A stretch of 43,116 nucleotides of DNA, taken from NCBI GenBank assembly GCA_002382735.1, contig DFZN01000002.1, positions 15,420 to 58,535 on the forward strand. The letters are read 5' to 3'. Shown one piece after another: positions 32,647 through 41,415 of this stretch. The first letter of the stretch is position 1; each line of letters opens with the position of its first letter. The notes beneath the pieces were generated by a model, which made no database searches, was not told the origin of the DNA, and worked only from the letters and a program-made list of their open reading frames with translations. Made by a program: the position numbers and the translations under genes. The DNA is from a bacterium UBP11_UBA4055 (GTDB taxonomy: Bacteria; UBA4055).

Positions 32647-32661
32647 GGTTCAACATTTATG

Positions 32662-32690
32662 GTGACAATGCGAATATAATTTATTATATT
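32662..32690 (+). promoter_or_regulatory. Putative sigma70 promoter before the phosphatidyltransferase operon
   Basis: GTGACA (32662-32667), a 17-base spacer and TATATT (32685-32690) lie 32 bases before the TTG start at 32722. A second -10-like TATAAT at 32675 lacks a fitting -35. The gap of 75 bases is one of the few within this plus-strand series, consistent with a new transcription unit. Confidence 0.5.
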
Positions 32691-32721
32691 CTTATCTGAA
32701 GTAAAAGTCAAAGGCGGAAAA

Positions 32722-34284
32722 TTGGATTCAAAGTACTATAATAAGGTCAATGCGATAACCGTATCAAGGATAATACTCACAATTATAGGAGTTCTTCTGA
32801 TATTCAGCGGTAATATCAGACTTCTGATCATTGCTTATGTTATAATGAGTCTTTCCGAAGTATCCGACATAATCGACGGTTATGTAGCGAGAAGAGACAA
32901 GCTGGTTACCGATCTGGGGAAGATACTGGATCCTCTTTCGGATTCTATATCGAGATTTTTTTATTTTTTCGCACTTGCTTATCACGGACTTTTCCCGATA
33001 TGGTTCATAGTTTTCTTCTTTTTCAGGGATATTATTGTCGCTTATGTCAGAATATTCGCTTCTTTTTCAGGCACTGTGATGGGCGCAAGGTTTTCAGGAA
33101 AGCTGAAAGGAGGAGTTCAGTTCGGAGGCCAGTACCTGCTCATGTACGCTCTGATGATTAACACTATACAGGACAGCGGAATTATGCCCGGACGCTTTCT
33201 GATCTATTCACTGATTACCGGTATCGCACTGAACCTCCTCGTCGTCTATATTTTCAAAATTAAAGGAGGGCTCCTCTATACTATTTTAGGACTTATGGCT
33301 GTACTTTCGGCCATGATGCTCTCTTTGAACTACATTGATTTTAAAATAAGCTATCTCGTCACATTCCTGATCTCATTCCTTGTAATAAGCGTAACTCTAT
33401 ATTCACTGATCGATTATCTTTTAAGTCTTGCTCCCGGTCACAAAAAGATATACAATTATTTAAGCAGCATATTCATGATCGTGCTCATGTTCTTAATTTC
33501 GCCTTATTTTCTCGATCTTGTAAAGAATAAAGTCGAAAGCGATGCGGAAACAATTAAATGGCTGTCGTATGATCTGATAAATATCGAAAAAAATGACGAT
33601 TTGAGAATAGCAGGTATAACAAGCACTGATGAAAGGATAATTATCGCAGCTTCAAGAAAAAACAAATTGTCAAGACTGTATATATACAACAGCATAGATA
33701 ATGATCGTGCCGTGCAATTCTACTGCGATCTCCCGGAATATATTACTAATGTCAAGGATATCGAGAATATCGGCGAACACATTTACCTTATTGACGACAA
33801 CATAAATAAAGTGATTGAGATAGATAAGGACAGTCTGATGCTGTCAAAGAAAATTCAGATCACCAACGAGTATTCAACAGGATTATCCTCCTCTTCCACT
33901 CTTGGTGCGGCCGAATTCAATTCGGTAAAATATCTTCTGATCAATGATTATATTTATTCGGGGCACCTTTATTTCTGTCCGGTCGCAGAACTCAAGAATA
34001 CCACTGATCTTCTTTCTCAGAGCAGTTTTAAGATCAAGAGCGAATTCTACATTAAGAACCTGTCCTCAAAAAATGGCAGTGTCTTTATGATTGCGAATAA
34101 AATAGGGAAGGACCTGATATATACTGTAGATATTGAGAAAGCCATTTTCCAGGGAAGCATTCAAAATGCAATAAAAAGAGTATTGACGGCTCCCGACAGC
34201 GATCTTAAGGGAATAAGTGTAGTAAAAGGAAATATAATCTCCTACGGAAGCAGGAGTAAGAAAATATTTGTTGAAGTTAAATAG
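32722..34284 (+). CDS. CDP-alcohol phosphatidyltransferase fused to a C-terminal extracytoplasmic domain
   Basis: A 520-residue protein. Residues 1-180 are a CDP-alcohol phosphatidyltransferase with the full signature D49-x2-D52-G53-x2-A56-R57-x8-G66-x3-D70-x3-D74, resembling PgsA, which makes phosphatidylglycerophosphate. Further helices run to about 265. Residues 275-520 are hydrophilic with recurring strand patterns (for example IGEHIYLIDDNINKVIEID), suggesting a beta-propeller-like domain probably outside the membrane. PgsA itself is only about 180-200 residues. The start is TTG with AAAGGCGG upstream. A HAD phosphatase follows 14 bases later. Confidence 0.8.
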   Translation: MDSKYYNKVNAITVSRIILTIIGVLLIFSGNIRLLIIAYVIMSLSEVSDIIDGYVARRDKLVTDLGKILDPLSDSISRFFYFFALAYHGLFPIWFIVFFFFRDIIVAYVRIFASFSGTVMGARFSGKLKGGVQFGGQYLLMYALMINTIQDSGIMPGRFLIYSLITGIALNLLVVYIFKIKGGLLYTILGLMAVLSAMMLSLNYIDFKISYLVTFLISFLVISVTLYSLIDYLLSLAPGHKKIYNYLSSIFMIVLMFLISPYFLDLVKNKVESDAETIKWLSYDLINIEKNDDLRIAGITSTDERIIIAASRKNKLSRLYIYNSIDNDRAVQFYCDLPEYITNVKDIENIGEHIYLIDDNINKVIEIDKDSLMLSKKIQITNEYSTGLSSSSTLGAAEFNSVKYLLINDYIYSGHLYFCPVAELKNTTDLLSQSSFKIKSEFYIKNLSSKNGSVFMIANKIGKDLIYTVDIEKAIFQGSIQNAIKRVLTAPDSDLKGISVVKGNIISYGSRSKKIFVEVK

Positions 34285-34298
34285 GATGGAGCAAAGTT

Positions 34299-34916
34299 TT
34301 GAGCGGCAGTATTGTATTCACTGATTTTGACGGTACTTATATAAAAGGAGATTCTTATTTCAGGTCACTGTTATTTTTTTCCGGTTATAAAAAATTTCTC
34401 AGATCGCTACCCGACCTTATTTTCATCGTGATAGAATATTATTTTAAATTCATAACGAGAGATGAAGCAAAAAAAAGAAGTTTTGAACTGATCTATAAGG
34501 GAATGAGCATAGGCGAGATCAGTGAAAAGCTGGAAAGTTTCAACAGGCAGCTTCACATATTCCCCAAAGTCAAAGCAAAAATAGACAGTTTCAGAAAACT
34601 TGGCTGTAAAATAATAGTGGTAACGGCGTCACCCGATATTTATATGGATTATATTTCAAAGAAACTAAGGTTTGATGGATGTATCTGCACTGAGACTGAA
34701 AAAGAGCATGGAATATTAACAGGCAGACTGAAAAGAAAGAACTGTAATTACTCCGAAAAAGTTATCAGGATCAAAGAGTCAGAGTTCTATGACCTCGAAT
34801 CCAGGATCATAAGTTTCGGAAATTCCATGGGAGATGAACAGATGTTCAGATTGTCATCCGAGTTTTATTTTGTTGATAAAGCCGGTAATGTAAAAAAAGG
34901 AAAAACACCATGGTAA
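34299..34916 (+). CDS. HAD-superfamily phosphatase, subfamily IB (PgpC/SerB-like)
   Basis: A 205-residue phosphatase. Motif I is FTDFDGTYIKGD with the nucleophile and acid Asp pair, motif II is the VTASPDIY threonine region, and motif IV is FGNSMGDEQMF. The DGTYIKGDSYFRSLLFF start and helical cap resemble PgpC-type phosphatidylglycerophosphatases, which would complete phosphatidylglycerol synthesis after the preceding enzyme; SerB-like activity is the alternative. The start is TTG. It is not a GmhB-type heptose phosphatase by its motif layout. It overlaps rfaE1 by 7 bases. Confidence 0.82.
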   Translation: MSGSIVFTDFDGTYIKGDSYFRSLLFFSGYKKFLRSLPDLIFIVIEYYFKFITRDEAKKRSFELIYKGMSIGEISEKLESFNRQLHIFPKVKAKIDSFRKLGCKIIVVTASPDIYMDYISKKLRFDGCICTETEKEHGILTGRLKRKNCNYSEKVIRIKESEFYDLESRIISFGNSMGDEQMFRLSSEFYFVDKAGNVKKGKTPW

Positions 34917-35920
34917 AGATCAGACAGAAAGAATATGAAAATTTTCTGAAGGCGATGAAGGGTTTAAAGATAGCCGTTATAGGCGATATGATGCTCGATG
35001 TCTATTATTGGGGAAGAACAGAAAGGATATCTCCTGAAGCTCCTGTGCCTGTAGTAAATGTTACGGGAGAAGAGATTAAACCCGGCGGCGCTGCGAATGT
35101 AAGTCTTAATGTGATGTCTCTCGGAGCAAAACCGTATTCTTTTGGAGTGATAGGAAGCGATATGAGCGGATCATCCTTTATTGACAATTTCAGGACACAC
35201 GGTTTAGATACAGGAAATATTCTGATCGACAAAAAAAGACCGACCACCGTAAAAACAAGGATACTTGCCTTAAATCAGCATGTAGTAAGGTTCGATAAAG
35301 AAAGTACTGATTATATTTCCGGAAATATTGAAAAGAAACTTATCGAGTCATTCGTCAGTTTATCCGGCAGGATGGATGCAGTTATATTTCAGGATTACAA
35401 CAAAGGAGTTCTGACTCCTAATATTATTAAGAGCATTATGAAAATATCGTCCGAAAAAAAAATATTGACTGCTGTCGATCCTAAATTGAAAAATTTCTTA
35501 AGTTACAAAGGTGCGGACATTTTTAAGCCTAACCTGAAAGAGGCTGAGGAGATCCTTAAGAGAAAGATCAGGACAGAAAGCGAAATTGAAAAAGCCGGTA
35601 TTGACCTTATGGATAAACTCGAACTTAAACAGCTGGTGATAACTTTGAGTGAACGGGGAATAGCCATTTTCGACAGTAATGCGATCATGAAGATCGTTCC
35701 GGCACAGTCAACTAAGATCGCAAATGTTTCCGGTGCCGGAGACACAGTGATCTCGTCGCTTGTGGCCTTTATGTGCGCCGGTGCCTCTTTTGAAGAAGCC
35801 TGTACAATCGCGAACTTCGCTGCGTCGATCGTTATTGAAGATGTAAGCATAATACCGGTCGATCCGGCTCAATTGAAAACAAGACTGGAAGGATCCGGTA
35901 TAATAATAAAAGGGAAATAA
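34910..35920 (+). CDS. rfaE1: D-glycero-beta-D-manno-heptose-7-phosphate kinase (RfaE domain I)
   Basis: A 336-residue PfkB/ribokinase-fold kinase equal to the N-terminal half of HldE. VIGDMMLDVYYWGRTERISP, PGGAANVSLNVMSLGA and the catalytic ANVSGAGDTVIS are typical of the heptose kinase. It phosphorylates heptose 7-phosphate at C1 in the ADP-heptose pathway. It ends exactly where rfaE2 begins (TAA then ATG), so the two halves of HldE are separate genes here. The phosphatase GmhB, isomerase and epimerase steps are not in the window. Confidence 0.93.
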   Translation: MVKIRQKEYENFLKAMKGLKIAVIGDMMLDVYYWGRTERISPEAPVPVVNVTGEEIKPGGAANVSLNVMSLGAKPYSFGVIGSDMSGSSFIDNFRTHGLDTGNILIDKKRPTTVKTRILALNQHVVRFDKESTDYISGNIEKKLIESFVSLSGRMDAVIFQDYNKGVLTPNIIKSIMKISSEKKILTAVDPKLKNFLSYKGADIFKPNLKEAEEILKRKIRTESEIEKAGIDLMDKLELKQLVITLSERGIAIFDSNAIMKIVPAQSTKIANVSGAGDTVISSLVAFMCAGASFEEACTIANFAASIVIEDVSIIPVDPAQLKTRLEGSGIIIKGK

Positions 35921-36412
35921 ATGATCCTGTCGCAGGAAGAATTGTTCAAAACTGTTCCGGAGCTCAGAGAGTCCGGGAAAAGTATCGTGTTTACGAACGG
36001 AGTTTTCGATATCCTTCACAGAGGTCATGCAGAATATCTGAACAGTGCGAAAAAGCTCGGAGAAATACTCATAGTAGGTGTAAACAGCGACCTGTCTGTA
36101 AAAAGGCTTAAAGGTGACGGCAGGCCTGTTCACTGTGAGGAGGACAGAGCATATTTAATAGATTCTCTGAAAGCGGTAGACTATACTGTCGTTTTCGAAT
36201 CGGACACACCTATAGGTCTTATTAAAAATATCGTTCCGGATATTCTGATAAAAGGCGGCGATTATGACCCTGATGAAACCGACCCCGCTAACAAGAAATA
36301 CATTATCGGTTCCGATATCGTAAAGATGAACGGGGGCAGAGTGTCGGTCATCCCTCTCGTTCCTTTCAGATCAACAACATTATCCTTGAAAAAAATTCAG
36401 GATATTACATGA
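35921..36412 (+). CDS. rfaE2: D-glycero-beta-D-manno-heptose 1-phosphate adenylyltransferase (RfaE domain II)
   Basis: A 163-residue nucleotidyltransferase equal to the C-terminal half of HldE. The TNGVFDILHRGHAEYL motif contains the HxGH-type ATP site, and VGVNSDLSVKRLKG and DILIKGGDYDP follow as in the family. It makes ADP-heptose, the donor for heptosyltransferases such as the GT9 protein at 13429. The start follows the rfaE1 stop without a gap. The next gene overlaps its TGA stop (ATGA). Confidence 0.95.
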   Translation: MILSQEELFKTVPELRESGKSIVFTNGVFDILHRGHAEYLNSAKKLGEILIVGVNSDLSVKRLKGDGRPVHCEEDRAYLIDSLKAVDYTVVFESDTPIGLIKNIVPDILIKGGDYDPDETDPANKKYIIGSDIVKMNGGRVSVIPLVPFRSTTLSLKKIQDIT

Positions 36413-37914
36413 GTCTTCATGAAGAAATAATCAGGGTCGCACTTGATCTCAAGGACCATACGGCCGTTATCGACAGCGCCACTGGTAAAAATTATTCATA
36501 CAAAAAAATGCTGATATCCTCGTTCATTTTCTGCGACCTGATTAACGGTTATGACGACGAGTTCGTGGGTCTGATGATGCCCATGTCAGGAGGGGCGTTC
36601 ATCAGCCTTCTCGCTGTACTGATGTCAGGGAAAGTTCCTGTGATGATAAATTATTCAACCGGTGCGGAGAATAACATAGCTTATGCCAGGAGAAAATGCG
36701 GATTCAAGACAGTGATCACTTCAAAAAAGCTGTGTGAAAGGCTCGGAATGAAAGAGGATGATCATATGATATTCGCTGAAGATATAGTCACATCTCTTAC
36801 TCTCTTTCAGAAGATCAAAGCACATGTCAAGGCTTTTTCACCGTTAAGATTCGCGGCAAAAAAAGCCCCCGGCGACATTGCGGTACTTCTGTTTACTACA
36901 GGAATCGAAAACGAACCGAAAGCGGTTATGCTTACACACGACAACATCATGTCAAATATCGAGGCTTTAAGAGAATTATTCAATTTCGGCAGGGAAGATA
37001 TTTTCACCGGAGTTCTTCCGCTTTTTCACATCTACGGTTTAACTACATCGTTTTTTCTGCCATTAATTTCAGGCTCTACGGTCAATACTTTTGTGAATCC
37101 TCTGGAATATAAGTTCGTAGCGGATGGAATAAAAAATAACGGCAATACTATCATTACTGCTACTCCGACCTTTCTGAGAGGGTACTGCCAGAAATCCGAA
37201 CCCGGCGATTTTAAGACACTTAGGATAATAATGGCCGGCGGCGACAAACTTACCAGAAATATTAAGGACAGCTATAAATCCAAGCACGGTGTCGATGTGC
37301 TCGAAGGGTATGGTACGACTGAAACCAGCCCGGTAATATCTGTCAATACTTTCGAGAACAACATGTTCGGCAGCATAGGCCGGCCCCTGCCTGATGTTGA
37401 AGTTAAAATAATCGACATTGACACGGAACAGGAACTTCCAAGAGGTCAGGAAGGAAAGATATATGTAAAAGGAAGGCTTGTGATGAAAGGTTATTTCGGC
37501 GATATGGAAGAGACATCCCTTCATATACACAACAACTGGTACGATACCGGCGATATCGGGCTGATCGATAAAGACAGTTATCTGTGGCATAAAGGCAGGC
37601 TAAAAAGATTTGTCAAAATAGGCGGGGAGATGGTGTCGCTGACAGCAGTGGAAAATGCAGTAGAGAAATACATAGGGGAAGATTATCAATGCTGTGCCGT
37701 AGAGATACCCCATATAACAAAAGGCGCAGACATTGTCGTGGCTGTAACAAAAGATGTGAGCGTTACCGAAATGAAAAAAAATCTCGGTAACGAACTTCCT
37801 CCGATCTCGATACCTAAAAAGTTCATATATTTTGACGAACTGCCTCTGATGGGGAATGGCAAAGTGAATTTCAGAGCGGTTGAGGATATGTGCAGGAACA
37901 GGATGAATTCTTGA
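36409..37914 (+). CDS. AMP-dependent acyl-activating enzyme (acyl-CoA or acyl-ACP synthetase)
   Basis: A 501-residue ANL-superfamily enzyme. The phosphate loop reads LLFTTGIENEPKAVMLTH, close to that of the Aas acyl-ACP synthetase half. EGYGTTETSPVISVN, WYDTGDIGLIDKD and the late lysine in LMGNGKVNFRAVED complete the set. It would adenylate a fatty acid and pass it to CoA or ACP. There is no acyltransferase domain. Lying between rfaE2 and a lipoprotein gene, in an operon begun by a phosphatidyltransferase, it may act in membrane lipid or lipid A recycling; that is inference. Confidence 0.88.
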   Translation: MSLHEEIIRVALDLKDHTAVIDSATGKNYSYKKMLISSFIFCDLINGYDDEFVGLMMPMSGGAFISLLAVLMSGKVPVMINYSTGAENNIAYARRKCGFKTVITSKKLCERLGMKEDDHMIFAEDIVTSLTLFQKIKAHVKAFSPLRFAAKKAPGDIAVLLFTTGIENEPKAVMLTHDNIMSNIEALRELFNFGREDIFTGVLPLFHIYGLTTSFFLPLISGSTVNTFVNPLEYKFVADGIKNNGNTIITATPTFLRGYCQKSEPGDFKTLRIIMAGGDKLTRNIKDSYKSKHGVDVLEGYGTTETSPVISVNTFENNMFGSIGRPLPDVEVKIIDIDTEQELPRGQEGKIYVKGRLVMKGYFGDMEETSLHIHNNWYDTGDIGLIDKDSYLWHKGRLKRFVKIGGEMVSLTAVENAVEKYIGEDYQCCAVEIPHITKGADIVVAVTKDVSVTEMKKNLGNELPPISIPKKFIYFDELPLMGNGKVNFRAVEDMCRNRMNS

Positions 37915-39692
37915 AGAAAAAAATTCGAACATATTTTCTGCTTTTCGGGATCATAATATATTCGGGTTGTGCTTATTATAACATGTATTTTAACGCCAAG
38001 GAAAGTTATAACGCGGCAGAGAAGAAAAGGATCGAGAAAAATATTACCGATAAAGCGCTGTACGAGAACAGTATAAAAGAACTTTCAAAAATACTGGAAT
38101 TCTATCCCGAAAGCAAGTGGGTGGACGACGCGCTTCTCATGATGGGTCTCTGCTATATGCGGCAGGATGATAATTATAAAGCGAGAAAGAAATTCGTCGA
38201 ACTGCTGACGAACTACCCTGATTCTGATCTGCGTGACCAGGCAAAAGTTTATCTGGCTGAAGTTGAGATAGCTTTGAAGAATTATGACGAAGCAGGCAGG
38301 ATTATGGAAACTATAAGCAACGGGAACATAAATATAGAACCTTACAAAATTTTGAAACTGAGTGCTGAAATGAGCCTGTCACAGGGAGACAGTGTCAAAG
38401 CCCTGGAGAATATGCTGAGATCCGCAGATAAGGCTGAAACAGACATCGACAGGATCTCAGTTCTCCAAAGCAGTTCCGAGCTCGCAGTGAAATTAGGCGA
38501 CTATAAAACTTCTGCAGAAATAAATAAGAAACTGATTGACCTTCATGATGAAAGGGAGAAAATATTCCATTATACTCTAAAGTATGCAGATGCCTTAAAA
38601 AATCTCGGTGAGACAGATGAGGCGGTTTCTATTCTTGAGAGAATAACTTCTGATCAGGAGTATGCTTCTTATTCACTGAAAGGAGACATAAAATTAGCTG
38701 AGTTCTATGTTCAAAGCGGGATGGAAAAAGAAGCTTATGAAAAGCTCGACGAGATATTAAGGACAAATCCTAAGGACCAGAAGAACGGGCCTGACCTTTC
38801 AGAAACGGCTTATTATTTCGGAGAGTACTATTTTGATCTGAAAAAAGATTTCTACTCGGCTGAAGATATGTATGATTCAAGCGGATGGTACGACAGAAAG
38901 AACGATTTTTATCCGAAGGCGACGGCAAAAAAGAATCTGATCAGGGACTACCGTTCACTTCGAAAAAAGGTGGAAGAGTACCCTGAAATAAATGACAGTC
39001 TTACGGCAAAAATTGAAAGGTCGGTTGATGAAGCTAAAACTTCTGAGCTTATAAAACAGAAGAAGAGCCTTGAATCAAACTACATTAAAGATAAAATTTC
39101 TCTCGCGGAAACTGCGATGTTCGAAATGGGACTTCAGGATACAGCTTTGGTTCTTTTCGAAGAGCTCTCTGCGGAAAAAAACTACCCCCATAAAGCTTCG
39201 GGTGCAATGATCTCGCTTATTATGGCTGACAGTGCAAGATACAGTCATTTAACTGATTCGGTACTGATAAAATACCCTGAGACTGCAGGCGCGAATTATA
39301 TCAGGATCAGGGAGGGACTTGAGCCTGTTCAGGTGATCGAAGACTCCGCAAAATACTTTTTCAACATTTCGTCGGGAAAATATCTCGACTCGCTGTATCA
39401 GGAAGCTGCGGACGAATACCTTGTAATAGCGAGAAAATATCGGGACAGTCCTCTTTCTCCGCAGATCCTCCAGGCTGCCGCCATGATAGAAGAAAAACTG
39501 CTGAAGAATTACGGGAAGGCTGCCCGGATATACGAGGAACTCAAGGACAGATACCCTCAGACAACCTACGGAAGATTCGCTTCTAAAAAATTAATAAGTG
39601 AAGGTGAACCCGTAAAAAAAGAAGAGAAAACTGAAGAAAAGACGCTGTCCGAATCCGATAAGTGGTATCTTATGGACAGAAGGAACGATTGA
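37911..39692 (+). CDS. TPR-rich outer-membrane-type lipoprotein
   Basis: A 593-residue protein starting at TTG 37911, with AGGA 7 bases upstream and a TTGA overlap with the preceding stop. A short signal ends in a lipobox IIIYSGC, followed by AYYNMYFNAKESYNAA, a beginning I associate with lipoproteins of FCB-type bacteria. Many helical repeats follow (for example LEFYPESKWVDDALLMMGLC, resembling BamD/YbgF repeats), ending with another TPR set (ILQAAAMIEEKLLKNYGKAA). It is probably a periplasm-facing scaffold, perhaps in outer-membrane protein assembly; partners are unknown. Confidence 0.82.
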   Translation: MKKKIRTYFLLFGIIIYSGCAYYNMYFNAKESYNAAEKKRIEKNITDKALYENSIKELSKILEFYPESKWVDDALLMMGLCYMRQDDNYKARKKFVELLTNYPDSDLRDQAKVYLAEVEIALKNYDEAGRIMETISNGNINIEPYKILKLSAEMSLSQGDSVKALENMLRSADKAETDIDRISVLQSSSELAVKLGDYKTSAEINKKLIDLHDEREKIFHYTLKYADALKNLGETDEAVSILERITSDQEYASYSLKGDIKLAEFYVQSGMEKEAYEKLDEILRTNPKDQKNGPDLSETAYYFGEYYFDLKKDFYSAEDMYDSSGWYDRKNDFYPKATAKKNLIRDYRSLRKKVEEYPEINDSLTAKIERSVDEAKTSELIKQKKSLESNYIKDKISLAETAMFEMGLQDTALVLFEELSAEKNYPHKASGAMISLIMADSARYSHLTDSVLIKYPETAGANYIRIREGLEPVQVIEDSAKYFFNISSGKYLDSLYQEAADEYLVIARKYRDSPLSPQILQAAAMIEEKLLKNYGKAARIYEELKDRYPQTTYGRFASKKLISEGEPVKKEEKTEEKTLSESDKWYLMDRRND

Positions 39693-39723
39693 AATTTAAA
39701 CAAAAAAATAGTAGGAGGCCTTT

Positions 39724-40269
39724 ATGAAAAAGTTTATTTCGCTTGCTTCGATCGGGATCATAGCCGCAATGCTCATTACATCCTGTGAAGATGATGATAC
39801 TACTCCGCCGGAATTTACGAACGGGCTCATGGTCACTCTTGCCCAGAATCCGGTAAATAATACCGGCGGGTTGGAGTCAGAGAAGAGTTTTACTGCGAGA
39901 AGCTTTGTGGAATGTTTATATCAGTACGGCAATACTTATACATTTTCTGCCGAGACAACTTCAGGTGACAAATGGACGGTAAAATTCAGATGGGACGGAA
40001 CCGATACGGACTCAATCGTTTACATCAGCGATAATTCGCTGAATAAGATAGAAATGGCATCAGCTGAGTCAGCTGAGTACGGGAATTATTATATAAACAG
40101 TTCGAGCGGGAATGCCGGACAGACATCCATAAAAGTGCTCCGTCTTGTACCTGAGGAGATTATTGAAGCTAAATTCGAAGGTTATATTTACGAACAGGGT
40201 GCTTTCTCCGATCCCGACTCGCTTAAGAACGGTTACCTTATAACGAGTAAATTTGTACTCGGCAAATAG
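39724..40269 (+). CDS. Predicted lipoprotein of unknown function
   Basis: A 181-residue protein with a signal sequence and lipobox MLITSC (Cys21), then an acidic linker EDDDTTPPEF typical of exported lipoproteins. The rest is rich in Ser, Thr, Tyr and Asn with strand-like segments (YTFSAETTSGDKWTVKFRWD, DTDSIVYISDNS), suggesting a small beta domain. I do not recognise the family. A strong AGGAGG lies 5 bases before the ATG, 31 bases after the TPR lipoprotein gene. Confidence 0.75.
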   Translation: MKKFISLASIGIIAAMLITSCEDDDTTPPEFTNGLMVTLAQNPVNNTGGLESEKSFTARSFVECLYQYGNTYTFSAETTSGDKWTVKFRWDGTDTDSIVYISDNSLNKIEMASAESAEYGNYYINSSSGNAGQTSIKVLRLVPEEIIEAKFEGYIYEQGAFSDPDSLKNGYLITSKFVLGK

Positions 40270-40290
40270 TAGGAGAATAGAATTTTCAGC

Positions 40291-40318
40291 TTGACATTTA
40301 ATTTTATTGTTGTATAAT
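40291..40318 (+). promoter_or_regulatory. Near-consensus sigma70 promoter before the small coiled-coil lipoprotein
   Basis: TTGACA (40291-40296), a 16-base AT-rich spacer and TATAAT (40313-40318): both hexamers match the consensus exactly. Transcription would start near 40325, leaving a leader of about 25 bases with a GGAGG-type site (GGACGGAGGAA) before the ATG at 40350. Confidence 0.88.
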
Positions 40319-40349
40319 ACACTGATAATTTTGAGGGACGGAGGAAATA

Positions 40350-40577
40350 ATGAAAAAGATAATGTTTGTTCTGATCGCAGGATCGATATTTTTGGCAGGT
40401 TGTTCAAAAGAGGAGCTGAACAGGCTCAAACTTGAGAATGCAAATCTCAGAGCAGAAAAGGCCGGTCTGGAAATACAGATCAAGAAGGTGATTTTGGAAA
40501 GAGACTCCATCATGGTCAAATATGAAATGATCAAGGAGATAGTTCAGGGTTCTGTTGAGCCTGCGGTAAGCGAATAA
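40350..40577 (+). CDS. Small coiled-coil lipoprotein
   Basis: A 75-residue lipoprotein: signal and lipobox IFLAGC (Cys18), then a heptad-like helix (ELNRLKLENANLRAEKAGLE) rich in Leu, Glu and Lys, and a short unstructured end. The plan resembles Lpp-type lipoproteins, but there is no terminal Lys-Tyr/Arg-Lys that would link it to peptidoglycan, and I cannot claim homology. The consensus promoter directly upstream suggests strong expression as a single gene. Confidence 0.78.
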   Translation: MKKIMFVLIAGSIFLAGCSKEELNRLKLENANLRAEKAGLEIQIKKVILERDSIMVKYEMIKEIVQGSVEPAVSE

Positions 40578-40587
40578 CTTTTAATGC

Positions 40588-40612
40588 CCGGTTGTCCGGG
40601 GTTCTTCATTTT
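40588..40612 (+). terminator. Weak terminator-like hairpin between convergent genes
   Basis: CCCGG (40588-40592) pairs with CCGGG (40597-40601) across TTGT and is followed by a T-containing but interrupted tail. It lies between the lipoprotein stop (40577) and the pabC stop (40606). The stem has only 5 pairs and the minus strand has no T tail, so efficiency is doubtful. Confidence 0.35.
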
Positions 40613-41415
40613 ATGTAGAAACTTAAGATTTGATTTGTGTGTTTTCTTGAACCGAATGAGTATTTTATGTTTCCGTAATTTACAGCTTCGGCGGGCTTTG
40701 CTATAATGAGGCTGTTGGTGATCATTATCTCATCGTACGAACCGAGGTCTTCGGGAGAAAATCCGCCCTCAAGTCCTACAGCATCGCTAAATCCAATTTT
40801 TTTATGATCTCTTATAATATTTTTCTGCATTATCCCCTGAAGGTAATATTCTTTCGTTCCGGTAAAATACAGAGCATTATTCTTTACTCCGATCAGATTC
40901 GATCTTGAACCCTCGGTAATTTGCCCGGATCCGTTAACGAAAAGCGTTTCGCCGTTTAAAGTGCTGTTCTTTGAACTGAGCCTGTTCAGCATATATGATA
41001 TTGTTTTGAATCTGCTTAAATAATTTTCTCTAACCCTCAAATCAACCGTCGCTGTTATAAAATTGACTGTCCTTTCGTAAGCCGATACTGAGGCGAATAG
41101 ATTCCATTTTTCTTCGTCGAACAAAGGAGCATACCGGATCTTGACACGGGTGGTCTTGTCCGTCATGCCGTTTTGAGAAACAAGTTCTTTTATATGATTT
41201 TCAGACGCATGGTCGAAACGGGGGAGCGGCAGATGCAGTTCTTCGCTTGATGATCTCAATCTCTCAATGTGATCCTCAAAAAAGAATAGCCTGTTATTCT
41301 CGTAAAGTATCGTTTCGAACAAACCCATACCGAAGTTCAAAGCAGGTGAGTCGGGACGGATGTTTATGCTGTCTTTGTATTTGATCACTCCGTCAAAAAG
41401 GATTTTTCTTCCCAT
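40606..41415 (-). CDS. pabC: Aminotransferase class IV, aminodeoxychorismate lyase-like
   Basis: A 269-residue PLP enzyme of fold type IV. The lysine expected to hold PLP is in SRFKTISYML, and the Glu of QITEGSRSNLIG is the conserved cofactor contact. GMGLFETILYENNRLFFFEDH is the typical N-terminal part. PabC splits 4-amino-4-deoxychorismate to p-aminobenzoate and pyruvate. The family also includes branched-chain and D-amino acid aminotransferases, so the call rests on the pabA-pabB neighbours. GAGGAAAT precedes its ATG, which lies 31 bases inside pabB. Confidence 0.88.
   Translation of the reverse strand: MGRKILFDGVIKYKDSINIRPDSPALNFGMGLFETILYENNRLFFFEDHIERLRSSSEELHLPLPRFDHASENHIKELVSQNGMTDKTTRVKIRYAPLFDEEKWNLFASVSAYERTVNFITATVDLRVRENYLSRFKTISYMLNRLSSKNSTLNGETLFVNGSGQITEGSRSNLIGVKNNALYFTGTKEYYLQGIMQKNIIRDHKKIGFSDAVGLEGGFSPEDLGSYDEIMITNSLIIAKPAEAVNYGNIKYSFGSRKHTNQILSFYIK

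Noticed and set aside
37761..37792. 9-bp inverted repeat (CGTTACCGA with TCGGTAACG) around an A-rich loop inside the acyl-activating enzyme gene
   Set aside because: A 9-bp stem with a loop of up to 20 bases is expected a few times by chance in 43 kb, and no T tail or other context supports a function.
40064..40081. Tandem TCAGCTGAG repeat in the lipoprotein gene
   Set aside because: Only two 9-base copies in frame within coding sequence; too short to argue for a mobile or regulatory element.
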